DNA of 60,000 nt. Source: Liolophura sinensis. Its lineage: Eukaryota; Mollusca; Polyplacophora; Chitonida; Chitonidae. This document shows positions 24,202 through 36,200 of the stretch, piece after piece. The notes beneath the pieces are model-generated. The model was given only the letters and a program-made list of their open reading frames with translations. It ran no database searches and was not told where the DNA came from. The stretch lies in NCBI RefSeq assembly GCF_032854445.1, contig NC_088301.1, positions 55,789,187-55,849,186 of the forward strand, written 5' to 3'. A program made the position numbers and the translations under genes. Within the stretch, counting starts at the first letter, position 1; each line of letters opens with the position of its first letter.

Positions 24202-27200
24202 ATGGCGCCGCACTCCTTCCCAGAGGAGGTGGATGTGTTCTCTATTCCTCATTCCAGGATGAAGGAGTTGGTGAACAAATATTTAGAAATGGTAGGATGT
24301 GTTCAGCATAAATACTTTAACACGCACAGCATAGTTTGTGTGGTTGAATGGTATTTTATCACGGATGACACGTTCGGTTACCTGTACTGTCAGCTGTTTT
24401 CATAACAACAACGTAGCGTTTGATGGCCGAAAGCTAAACTGGACGTTCCAACCCTAACGATCAGCTTCTGTCATATAGGCTTCCAGTTTCACTAAAAACA
24501 CAGGCTCGAACCGAACCTTATGTTTTTGCTCTCCACCGATTCTCTAAAACGCCCGAAATGTAATATGTCAAAGCCAGCATTGGTAAACCATCTTTCAACA
24601 ATAACAAGTCTGATTCAAACTTTCGAATCAGACAACTCAAATGAATGTCTGCCATGTTTGAATTTGTTTTTTACAACTTTGGGCAAGGTGGTGGGCTGCA
24701 AAAATTTTATCCTACACAACATAGTCATTATTAATTCTTGCCCAGTAAACAGAATGTTGGTAGGGTAAAATTTTCACCCTGCCCAATGTTGAAAAAAATT
24801 CCATACAGGGCAGACGTTCATTTGAGTTGTCAGATTCGAAAGAAGAAACAGCTGGATTACTGTTGAAGGATGGTTTACCAATGCTGGCTTTGACATATTA
24901 CATTTCCGGCACTTTAGTTAATCAGTGGATAGTGTAAATAAGGTAGGGTTCTAGTTGTTTTTTTATTCAGTGAGACTGTCCGCATGGAAGTCTATATGAC
25001 TGAAACAGGGCATTACGGTAGAAACGTCCAGCTTAGATTTGGGCAAAACGTTGAAGGCTAATCATATGTCAAACCACTGACAACTGTATGCCTATATATC
25101 CCACCTAATTAATTGATTTCGTAATTTTGTAGTGGGTTGATGTATTCAACTTTCATATGCACAGGCATTTTGATTGGCATTTTGATATAGTTTTCACAAT
25201 ATTGTTACATTTAACAGTGGGAATGTTTTTCTGTCTGATTGGCAGACAAATTGAAGTTGAAGAGATATAAATTGTAAACGACATTTCAGTTGCATTCCAC
25301 AGTATGTTATGAGGATGTTATATTTCTATAAAGTGATTCTCAACATTCTCCACTTAGCAGCATGACTGACTTTATTTTGTTTTATTTTATTTTTTGTGTG
25401 TGTGTGATGACCTGAAATACATATGATATGGATATTCTATTGCAGTACAGTTTTCTGCTTTAGCGATACAACTCTTTACTTCAACAATGCGTAATATATG
25501 CCTATACAATAAAATTACAATAACACAGCTTATTAAATTCTTAAACATCTTGATGTTGAATTTATTCCATGAGATTTCCTTTGTTAATTGTTTGCATGTG
25601 CACATAAAAGAATTTGACAGAATATCTAATGGGGCCTCTTTCTGGTACCAAAGTGTGAGCAAGAACATAAAAAAAAATGTTTTGCTTAAGAGTCTGTTAT
25701 CAGTCACATGTTGAGTGTCAGTATTATCAAGTAATTGACAAACTCTTTAGTGTAAACATAGATACACTGATTCTTCATTTAGTGCTCTGTGTGTCATAGA
25801 CTGTCCATCAACTGGTTCAGTGGCCGGTAGCTATATCAGCTTTTTGACCCAGCTTTAGGAGCACTGTTGTCATGTCACGTAGGTAGAAATCTCTTTATCA
25901 AGGAATTCTTGGGCAAGTCATCATTACCCGTGCCAGTGCATAAAGTCTTACAATTTTCCTAGTACACATGAAACTACAACATATTGACTACATATGTATA
26001 GAAGAGCATTTTTGTCAGCTTTTCCGATGTCAAAAATTATGTGACAGACAGGTGGAATTATGGCTTGATCTAGGTCACGGGGAGGTTTTTGTTCTGCCTA
26101 GGTAACTATATGTACATATGTATTTTTAAAAAAAGGAAACTCTTCAGCTCCACAAATAACTGCACTGCATAGCCAATATTTTAATTGATAATAAAATACT
26201 TCAATTAAAAATGTCACTACCACTTACATGTACTATTAAGTTCACCTCTTCCCCAAACTACCTTTGTGTAATTCCAATTGATTAAGCTTGGCTATGCCGA
26301 AAGTGTCAGTTTTTGTCTACTTTGGCTTATTTACTTCTGCAGCTGAAACATTTGTGTAAACACAGAAAGAATAATCTGTCTTTACTAAGTGAGTAAAAAG
26401 CAGATTATACCATAATCATTCCTGGTCATCTGTGTAATACTGCACTTATGAGCTTTATTATTTATTTAATCCTTTATTAAGAGAACGTGTACTTTTACTG
26501 TTGAGGATCTGAATTATGATGCACTGTTCATGAGCATGCAGTTTTGTATAGAGGTAGAGCTTATAAGCAAATGTACCTGCTTCAACATGTTGAGCCAAAG
26601 GAGACATGTCAACCAGTCATTATACATGTATAAGCAGCTTTAACTGGTCACCCTAGGATAAATGATAAAAATAATCTACTTTGTTCTTGTAAGTGCACAG
26701 GGTTTTATTTAGCCAAATAATTTGGGTACCCTTTTGATTTGGAGAAAGAAGAGGTTTTGAGAGTAAGTTTTGGGGCGGAGGGAAAGAGTTGCGGTCCTTT
26801 TTTTTTTTTTCTAGCTCAGGACTGCATAATGGGCTCTCATACATGTATTGAGGGTTAAGCTGTCTTTTTAAGCTCCTGTATATTCGACTTTCATAGATGG
26901 AATGAAGGTTAAGCCTTTTTTCAGCTCCATTTTATGATGACAAAGTTTTTATTTTTAATGCTTTTTCAGCTCACATGTTTAAGGAATCCTGGATGGTGTG
27001 TACGCGTACATAGGGCGTACTGGTGGAATGTTGAACTTTTCGACTTGAAACCTTATTAAAATTGTTAGTATTATTATTATTCTCTAGGAAGAATTAAAAG
27101 GTAGGGTAGGAATTAAAGTTGTGCCCTGTAACTTTTGGGCGAATAGTTCACATGATATGGCAGCCATATATTTTAATAAAAAACGTTTGAAATGAAACTT

Positions 27201-30200
27201 TGTCTAGATGAATGAATCTACTGACATGAAAATAATGCAGGTGTTTTCTCCATGACCTTTTCCATGACCTTTTCCAAAATTTGTAGTTTATCGATTTTTG
27301 ATAATTATGCAAATTACTCTCTGGCTGAGATTTGGACATAGTACAAAAGTAGGTCAATTTTAGTAACCGTTAAAAATTACCATAACAGACTTTGGCATCT
27401 GCAATTACTCTTTCATGGTGACTTGTGGTTTTCATGCAATTAGGAACAAACCGCTCAAAAGTCTCCCATCTGCTTAAACGTGGCTTCGAGCATACCATGA
27501 GAATGGACTCAACAGTGTTTTGTTTCTGTCTTCTGTTTTTCGCTAAGAGCAAATGATCAAAGCTGCACTATGCCCATGCTGGTCTTCAGTACAAGAGCTG
27601 TTGTATGTAATACCTGGATGTTTCAGGTTCAAGGCCAATACATTACTTTTCTTTTTTGTTGCGTTTTTTCTTTCACTTTCTTCATATTGTTGCTTTGCAA
27701 CAATGTATTCTTTCTGTCACTGACTGTCTGCAGTAGATGCAATTTACAATCCAATACAAGTATGTGATTACAATATAACCTTTATTTTCTCTGGTCTGAT
27801 TTGTTGTAATGTGTTTTTGTATAAGAATTAGAATGGCATTCATTGTATGAAGGTGTTTAAAAATGTAGCGGTCCACAACTTTTGACCACTTCTACCTCCT
27901 AGATTGGCTTTTGTAGGCACACTGATACATTAGGAAGAGTTCAAATCCCACTCATGCGGTGATATTCATTTCTTTTGGTTTCATTTATCATGAACTTGTA
28001 ACAGGAGTATAAAGACTCATATTTGGTAGCTTTTGGCAGGAGTAAAGTTCCAAAGACCTTGTTCACGAAACATTGATAGTAACATGTAATTCTACAAGGT
28101 GAATAATTCTGATATGCACAATAAGGTAGGATAAAACACAGGATACAAACGTTAGTTAACAGGTAAATATTCTTTCACTTTAGATTTAAAAAGTGTTGAG
28201 ATTAATAAGCTTTACACACAAGGATAATTTGTTCAACTCTCATGGATATCGGTAACTACTTTGTTAAGTTTTTAAATTTTTTTATCAAAATTAGAAATCT
28301 GGTATCTCCTTTGTATTTGATATTCCACTGCATGGAAACAAAACTGATTTAACCAGAAATGAGATTGCTACCTGAAAAACAGCTTGAATCCTGGAAATGC
28401 TATCTACTAACAACTTTAAATATTTTTAGTTCTATTGGCTTATGTTTTTTTGTTGTTTCGATTGACAGTAAAAATTTCAATGTAAAAATTTATCAGTTAT
28501 ATGGACTTCACTTTGTTTTCTGTAGTAAAAACAACTTCTCTAGGAAGCTTCCATGTAGGGCTACAATTTCTTGTACACAGGGTCTCTGTGACTATTTTAT
28601 TTGAGATACAGAAATTTTGCCAAATTTGCCTATTTACCTATTATAATCAAGAAAACTTTCATGTTAGGCTACACATTTCTGCCAAGGCCTACCTATAGGT
28701 AGGAGAACAAGAAGGGTATTATAACCAGATAACTTTGGTGATTTTACCAGATTTGTCGTCATTTTTCTGTTTTATGAACTCTGTAATCCTGTGAACTAAT
28801 TTCTATATTTATTTGTTTATTTATCTATTTATTTGATTGGTGTTTTATGCTGTACTCAAGAGTATTTCACTTATTCGTTGACAGTCAGCATGTGGTCATT
28901 ACGATCAGAGCCCAGGGGAAACCCATGACTATCTGCAGGTTTAGATTTCTAGAAGCCTTTCATGTAGGGTTACAGTTTCTTTTGCAAACGAGGGGCCTCC
29001 GTGGCTCAGTCGGTTAGCGCGCTAGCGCAGCATAATGACCCAGGAGCCTCTCACCAATGCGGTCGCTGTGAGTTCAAGTCCAGCTCATGCTGGCTTCCTC
29101 TCCACCCGTAAGTGGGAAGGTCCCTCATCAACCTGCGGATGGTCGTGGGTTTCCCCCGGGCTCTGCCCGGTTTCCACCCACACATAATGCTGGCCGCCGT
29201 CGTATAAGTTAAATATTCTTGAGTATGGCGTAAAATACCAATCAAATAAATAAATAAATCTTTTGCAAACGGGAACTCCGTGGCTCAGTTGGTTAGCACG
29301 CTAGCACAATGCAGTGACCCAGGAGCCTCTCACCGGCCGTACATGGGAAGGTCTCCCAGCAACATGCAGATGGTGTGGGTTCCACCCCACCCCACCCCAA
29401 CGGGCTCTGTCCGTTTTCCTCCCACCATAATGCTGGCCGCTGTCATCTAAGTGAAATATTCTTGAGTGCGGCGTAAAACACCAATCAGATAAATAAATAA
29501 ATCTTTTGTAAACATTTATCTAGAGAAGCTTATTGTCTCTCTAGCGCCTTTACTAGATTTACTGAGTGTCAATAGTTTACCTATTTTTTGGACTTCATTT
29601 TCTCAGGTATACACATTATCTGTAGGAAGCTTTCCACATACCATGATGACATTGGCTGATCCATATGCCTTCCGAGACTGCAACGTTTAAAACATCCACA
29701 TATTCAATAACAGCTCTGCAATCTTTAAGCATTTGATGATGTCATATTTATGACAGTATAATTATTTTGGCCTTGTTGATTTTATGGCAAGATCTTAGCA
29801 TGATCTAATTAGGGAACATTATTTGCATGAAAGTGCTATTCTGCTCTCTTGTTGTTGTTTTTTTTTTTTTATGGTAAACTGCTCAATCAGGCAAGGTGTT
29901 CTCTGAATGCCTTGTTATCTGTGGGTATACACCAATGCGGCAGCTGTGAGTTCATGTCCAATTCATGTGAATTTAAATTAAAAAATTTATACTATTGCTG
30001 GACTTAAGTTCAACTTTAGTTCCTCCTGGTAACTTAGGGATTTTAAAAATGTGTTTGTTTTTTTTAAATTGCTATTATTTTCTCTTCATGTTAGTGCTTT
30101 AAAAAACTACCAATGAACCCTATTTTCCCTGATGCGATTGGGTAACTCCTAAAACCAATTCTTTAAAGAATGACCTCCCTGGCCTGTCCTGCTTTATTAG

Positions 30201-33200
30201 TGTTCTCACCAAAGCTGATGGTCTTTGAAGTTTTATGTTTAAGACATAGTTTATGAAGTACATGTATATATATATTTTTGTCTTTGTGTATTTTGTCTAG
30301 ATTTTTGTTCCTCTACCAGAAATTTAAGTGGGGGAAAGTGGACAGAAAATTAAGAAAGCATAAGATTGAGATTGACAAATGACATTTTTAGGATTAAACG
30401 ATTAATCTGAGCTGTTTTTGAGGATTTATTTTTTGTGTTTTCAGGTGACAGAAACAAACTTTCATGATGCCTTCAGGATGACATCACTGCTGGAAAACTT
30501 GAGCACAACATTTAAAGAGTTCAAGGCCCATGAGCAGATTGAGAACCGCTGCATCATGAGGAAGCTGAAGGAGAAGTTAAGGGCTTTGTCCATCACAAAC
30601 ACAGCGGTGTGCAACTGCCACAAAGACAACAAGCTAACAGAGATGATGAGTCTGTTCCGTGATGGGTACAGGTGCACTGGGAAAACTGCAGTTGATCGAG
30701 TGAACTATGGCCTCAAGCTGCGACAAGCCCTCGAACAGTTCACAGAGCAGTTCATCCCTCATATGAAAGAAGAGGAGGAGGTAAAATTTACACAATAAAA
30801 AAGTCTGTTTTCAATCATGAAGTGATCTAATTGATGTTCACCCACGCAGAATATTTTCATACTGCTTTAATTTTTTTAGGATTGATTTGATTGAATGGGT
30901 TTTAATTCAAAGACAGCATTAAAAGTGAGCCCCTTTATGAAAAACATTATCAAGTTTGGATTGCACCTAAACTTAACTTTTGGCATCTGTAATGCCCAGG
31001 CTGAGTGTTTCAGTTTTGTCCTGGTGGCAATTCGACACCCTAACCCTAAGAACATTCCAGAATTGAATGGAAGCATGAACAAATGTAAAATAACTTTTTA
31101 AAAAAATTGTTTTTGGTGCTGAAAAAAAAACAAAAACACTTTTTTTAAGATCAGTATAAAAATGTGCAACTTGGGCAACCTAAATATGGATTCAGACCTT
31201 TTGATGAAATTCAGTAAGTTGTAAATACAACAACAACATGCATGGACGAATGATCTCGGTGAATTCTTTTTTTGGCTCACTGTGACGTGTGCAAATATCT
31301 AATTGTAAAAATTTTTACTTCCAATACTGATCACTAGAGCAGTAGGCCATCATGTGCAACTGCATATTCTGGCTATTGGCAGTGTACATCTGCATGTTCT
31401 GGTTATTGGCAATGTACATCTGCATATTCTGGTTATTGTCAATGTACATCTGCATATTCTGGTTATTGGAAGTGTATATCTGCATATTCTGGTTATTGGC
31501 AGTGTACATCTGCATATTCTGGTTATTAGCAGTGTACATCTGCATTTTCGGTTATTGGCAGTGTACATCTGCATATTCTGGCTATTGGCAGTGTACTTCT
31601 GCATATTCTGGTTATTGGCAATGTACATCTGCATATTCTGTTTATTGGCAATGTACATCTACATTATTCTGGTTATTGGCAATGTACATCTGCATATTCT
31701 GGTTATTGGCAATTTTAGATCTGCATATTCTGGTTATTGGCAATGTACATCTGCATATTCTGTTTATTGGAAGTGTACATCTGCATATTCTGTTTATTGG
31801 AAGTGTACATCTGCATATTCTGGTTATTGGCATCTGCATATTCTGGTTATTGGCAATGTACATCTGCATATTCTGTTTATTGGCAATGTACATCTACATT
31901 ATTCTGGTTATTGGCAATGTACATCTGCATATTCTGGTTATTGGCAATTTTAGATCTGCATATTCTGGTTATTGGCAATGTACATCTGCATATTCTGTTT
32001 ATTGGAAGTGTACATCTGCATATTCTGTTTATTGGAAGTGTACATCTGCATATTCTGGTTATTGGCAATGTACATCTGCATATTCTGTTTATTGGCAGTG
32101 TACATCTGCATATTCTGGTTATTGGCAATGTACATCTGCATATTCTGTTTATTGGAAGTGTACATCTGCATATTCTGGTTATTGGCAGTGTACATCTGCA
32201 TATTCTGGCTATTGGCAATGTACATCTGCATATTCTGGTTATTGGTAGTGCACATCTGCATATTCTGGTTATTGGCAGTGCACATCTGCACATTCTGGTT
32301 ATTGGCAGTGTACATCTGCATATTCTGGCTATTGGCAATGTACATCTGCATATTCTGGTTATTGGCAGTGCACATCTGCATATTCTGGTTATTGGCAGTG
32401 CACATCTGCATATTCTGGTTATTGGAAGTTTACATCTGCATATTCTGGTTATTGGCAATGTACAGCTGCATATTCTGATTATTGGAAGTGTGCATTACTC
32501 TCAGTAACAGGTTCTCCATGTTTCCTGAATAAACCATGGTAAGCCAGACAAAATAATTATGTGGATATTTTTCTGTTCCCAGGTGTTCCAGCCACTACTG
32601 ATGCAGTATTTTACGTACGAGGAACTTCGGGAGCTCAAGACACTGGTTTTGGAAGAACACTGGAGGACAGTAGAGGAGGATGGGGAAGCAAAACTTGTTG
32701 AGGATTCCTTAACAAGTATGTTTCATACAAAGTCAGAGTTTTCATTAGAACTTTAATTACAAATAGAACACTATTTTAAGTCTGAAACATAAACCAAATA
32801 AAACTTTTGCAATATTCTTGAATACAACAGTACACCTTTTAAAGTAAATATTTTGGATATTCAAGTTAATTTTATGTTGTATTTTAAATTTAGATTTGAT
32901 GTCAAACGATGACATAATTATGTTATTTAAGAAAAGCATACATGAAAGAACTTAATATGACTTTGGGATTTACAGGTGAAAGTTCATGTGACGAAGAAGA
33001 TAGTTCTGATAAGGGAAGTTACTCTGCATTTGACCTGTTACCAGATGAGCTGCTCTTGGATATATTTGCTGAGCTCAACCCACATGAGTTGGGAAAATGC
33101 AGCCAAGTCAACAAGCGCTGGCATCAGCTGGCTGCTGACCCTAAACTGTGGAAAAACTTTTATCCAGTACAATGGGCCAAGGGTAACTTAGATGTTGAAA

Positions 33201-36200
33201 GATTATTGAATGTTCATGTTTATTAGACAGATGATTCAATCTATGTTTTATTATTTTGGATATCGTCCTACAGGTGTAGCACAGTTCTAGTGCTGACAAG
33301 TTATGACTGTAGATAAAAATTTTTATTTGTACCGAGTGTCTCCACATTTTATGACTGTCATTCCAATATCAGGGCTGTGTTGCTAAGAGATTTGTCTTTC
33401 AGTAAGAAATCACAATTTGCCTAGATGTAGTGAGTTTCCGCCAGGCTTTCCCATCATCCAGTGTTTTATTATGTTTAACGTATACATTAGCTCTGATCAT
33501 GCCTTGTCAGATTTTGCCCATCGTGATGTTATTCCAGCAAACCAACTGGATTACAGTTAAATTCTTGTGTGCAGTATGGTAAATGGTAAATAATTCAACT
33601 TTCATTTCCTGAGTAGATATGTACTTTTAATTGAGGACTTTTTTTTTGTTAAGCCTTGATAAGATGTTTCACAAGCACTAATCGAACACAGAAACTGTCA
33701 CCATTTCAGGAATCTGGAGTTTCTGTCTTGACCTGTGCACTGAAGATGAAATTGTGACCGAGAAGGAGTACTCCAGGGCTGTGCTGGACGAAGATGCAGA
33801 CATAGATGAATCTGGCGACAGTGACAGTAGTGAAGCAGAAGATGCTGCCTTCCTGCAGGTAACACTTTAAAATTAAACCCATATGTATTTCATTTACATA
33901 CAGCTCTGCAAACATAATAGAATTTCTGGCATTGTATAAAATGAGCAAACCAGAGGCCTTTTGTCAAATGTTCAGCGTGAAAACAAAAGTACTGTACATG
34001 TATTTGTGTAATCCCTTTAACTTTGTGAAATGATGGCAGATCAATACACTCCAGCCTATTAATAACGTCTAAATCATCAGAAATATTTGTATAAATTTAG
34101 ACCCTCCCAGATCAAGGCCAAAAAGTAGAATTGAGGGTATGTCCAAATTAGCGTTATGTAAGGCATGAACCTGGCTGTTAGTGAAGTGAAAGTAAAACAC
34201 CTTTGGAATATGTTTAGGTCTTGCCCTCATTATCTGCAAATTGGTCAAAATTATAATATATGGACAGGTATTGTACTTAGAAATTGTATAGGTGTACACA
34301 TTAGTATCACCATAAATTGTTAATATCATTTTGCATCAACTGCCCTTCATGCCAGTTGCCCTTTTTCTTGTAGCAGAAGAATGAGGTCAAGCTGCTGTCA
34401 AGTATGACAAAATATCTTCTTCCAAAAGTGGGACAGGGTGTGAAGAATATCAACTTAGCCAACAGTTTGGGGTTGACAAATGGAGCAGTAAGTGTCTCGG
34501 AGAACTAACTTTGTGCTGATTAGCTGGTATAACTCTTCTCAATCCAAGAATCTGTTGTACAAAGTTCGTGCTGCATGTACATGCAGCCTCTATAGCGAAA
34601 GACTGCCAATGTGGTCTGCTGTAACCATGATGCACTTGGCAAAACTTGCCCCAAGGTCAACCATTGTGATCCAAACCAAGACAACGGATGACATGAAAAG
34701 CTTCTGCTGAATTATCTCTCTTGTCTGTCACACTACAGCCGTTTAATGTAACACAAACAATTTTTTACATATTAAACAGCAAAAAATTGAACCTGGAGAT
34801 CTCTGAAAACTGGAGTGAAGCATGAAGATTGTTTAAGTTACAGTACTGGGAATGTATGAACAAGCATATCTCTGTCTTCAGAGCAGGCTCTCTACTTCTT
34901 TCGAAATGTTGCCATCAGCCATTTTTAGTGACTAAATGAAAGTCAGGCTGGTTCTAAGCCAATTTGTCATGTTTAAACTAGCCCATACACACAGGGAATA
35001 AGATAGAGTGTATATGAAAAAAATGTATACTCTTAAGAGATGTTACAGTGAGCTATAAACTGCTCATGCTGAGTCATGTTTCCCAGAACAGTGCCAGACA
35101 AACTGGACTGTACATGGCAACTCTTATCAAGGACATGATGCCATGGTCGTTACAACCAAGTTAGCTTACTGAAGAAAAGGTCTCTTGTTTTTTTGTTTTT
35201 TTTAAGTTGCTTTATCATCAGACATTGAACTATTTTTGACTTGGATTGTTGGTATGTATAGTTAAGATTTCCTTTATTTCCCCAATTTTTATCCTTGATT
35301 TCAATTGATTCGTTGTGCATCTCATTTTTTTCAGCTTTACAAAATTCTGCTTCACTGCCCATATGTGGAGGTACTTCAGCTTTCACATACCAGGATCTCT
35401 GACATTGCTTTTAAAGGGTAGGTTAAACACATGAGTACGGGTACATGTATTTCATTCTGCTTCACATTGTTTTATGTAAATACGGTATGTGTACCGAGTG
35501 AGAGGGAAGCCATGCTTTGATTTACATGTGGGTTTATCGTTTTTCCCCATCTGCAGTAAAGTTTGATTTTAAATACCTCCCAGTTTTAAAAACAAGCAAA
35601 ACATTAGTCCATAGTGCAAGGATAGAGATTTTATTTATCATGTGTATAATACTAACACATTGTTCTTCAGAAGTCTTATAGAGATGATACTGAACAGGTC
35701 AGATGGAATATCTCAAATACATGTAGTTTTTAAAATGAGACAATATTTTGACAATGTTATGGTCTTGTATCCTTGTACATATATGCCCTATTTTAACGTG
35801 TTAAGGAATATTTTTAGCTCTAGAATTTCACAGACTTGTATATTTAGCATGACACTCACTTGCTGGATGATGAAGGAATGTTAAGGTTGACCAAACTAAA
35901 ATGTCAAATAACACCTCTATAATTGAAAGAAATCCTGACATTTCACGATATATACATAATAAATAAATGTATTTTTAATTTCTTTGTTCAGCTTAGGACG
36001 AGGTGGCTGTGGTACAAAGTTACGGCATGTGGACCTTGCTGGCTGTGAGAAAGTGACTGACCTCACACTTAGATGGTTGGCACACGCCCTGCATCCCAGC
36101 AAATTTACCGACAGAAACATAGATATTGCAAGCCACACAGGCATTGTCAGTGATAGTTTTGAACAATCTTCTGTATCTGAGAAAACAAAGAAAACACTGA

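Noticed and set aside
28992-29075. A tRNA gene, suggested by A- and B-box sequences
   Set aside because: It is the head of a SINE; the sequence does not fold as a full cloverleaf, and multiple copies share the same non-tRNA 3' domain.
31350-32507. Long ORFs rich in Ile/Cys/Phe (up to 298 codons) in the 30-bp array
   Set aside because: They are by-products of the in-frame minisatellite inside an FBXL5 intron.
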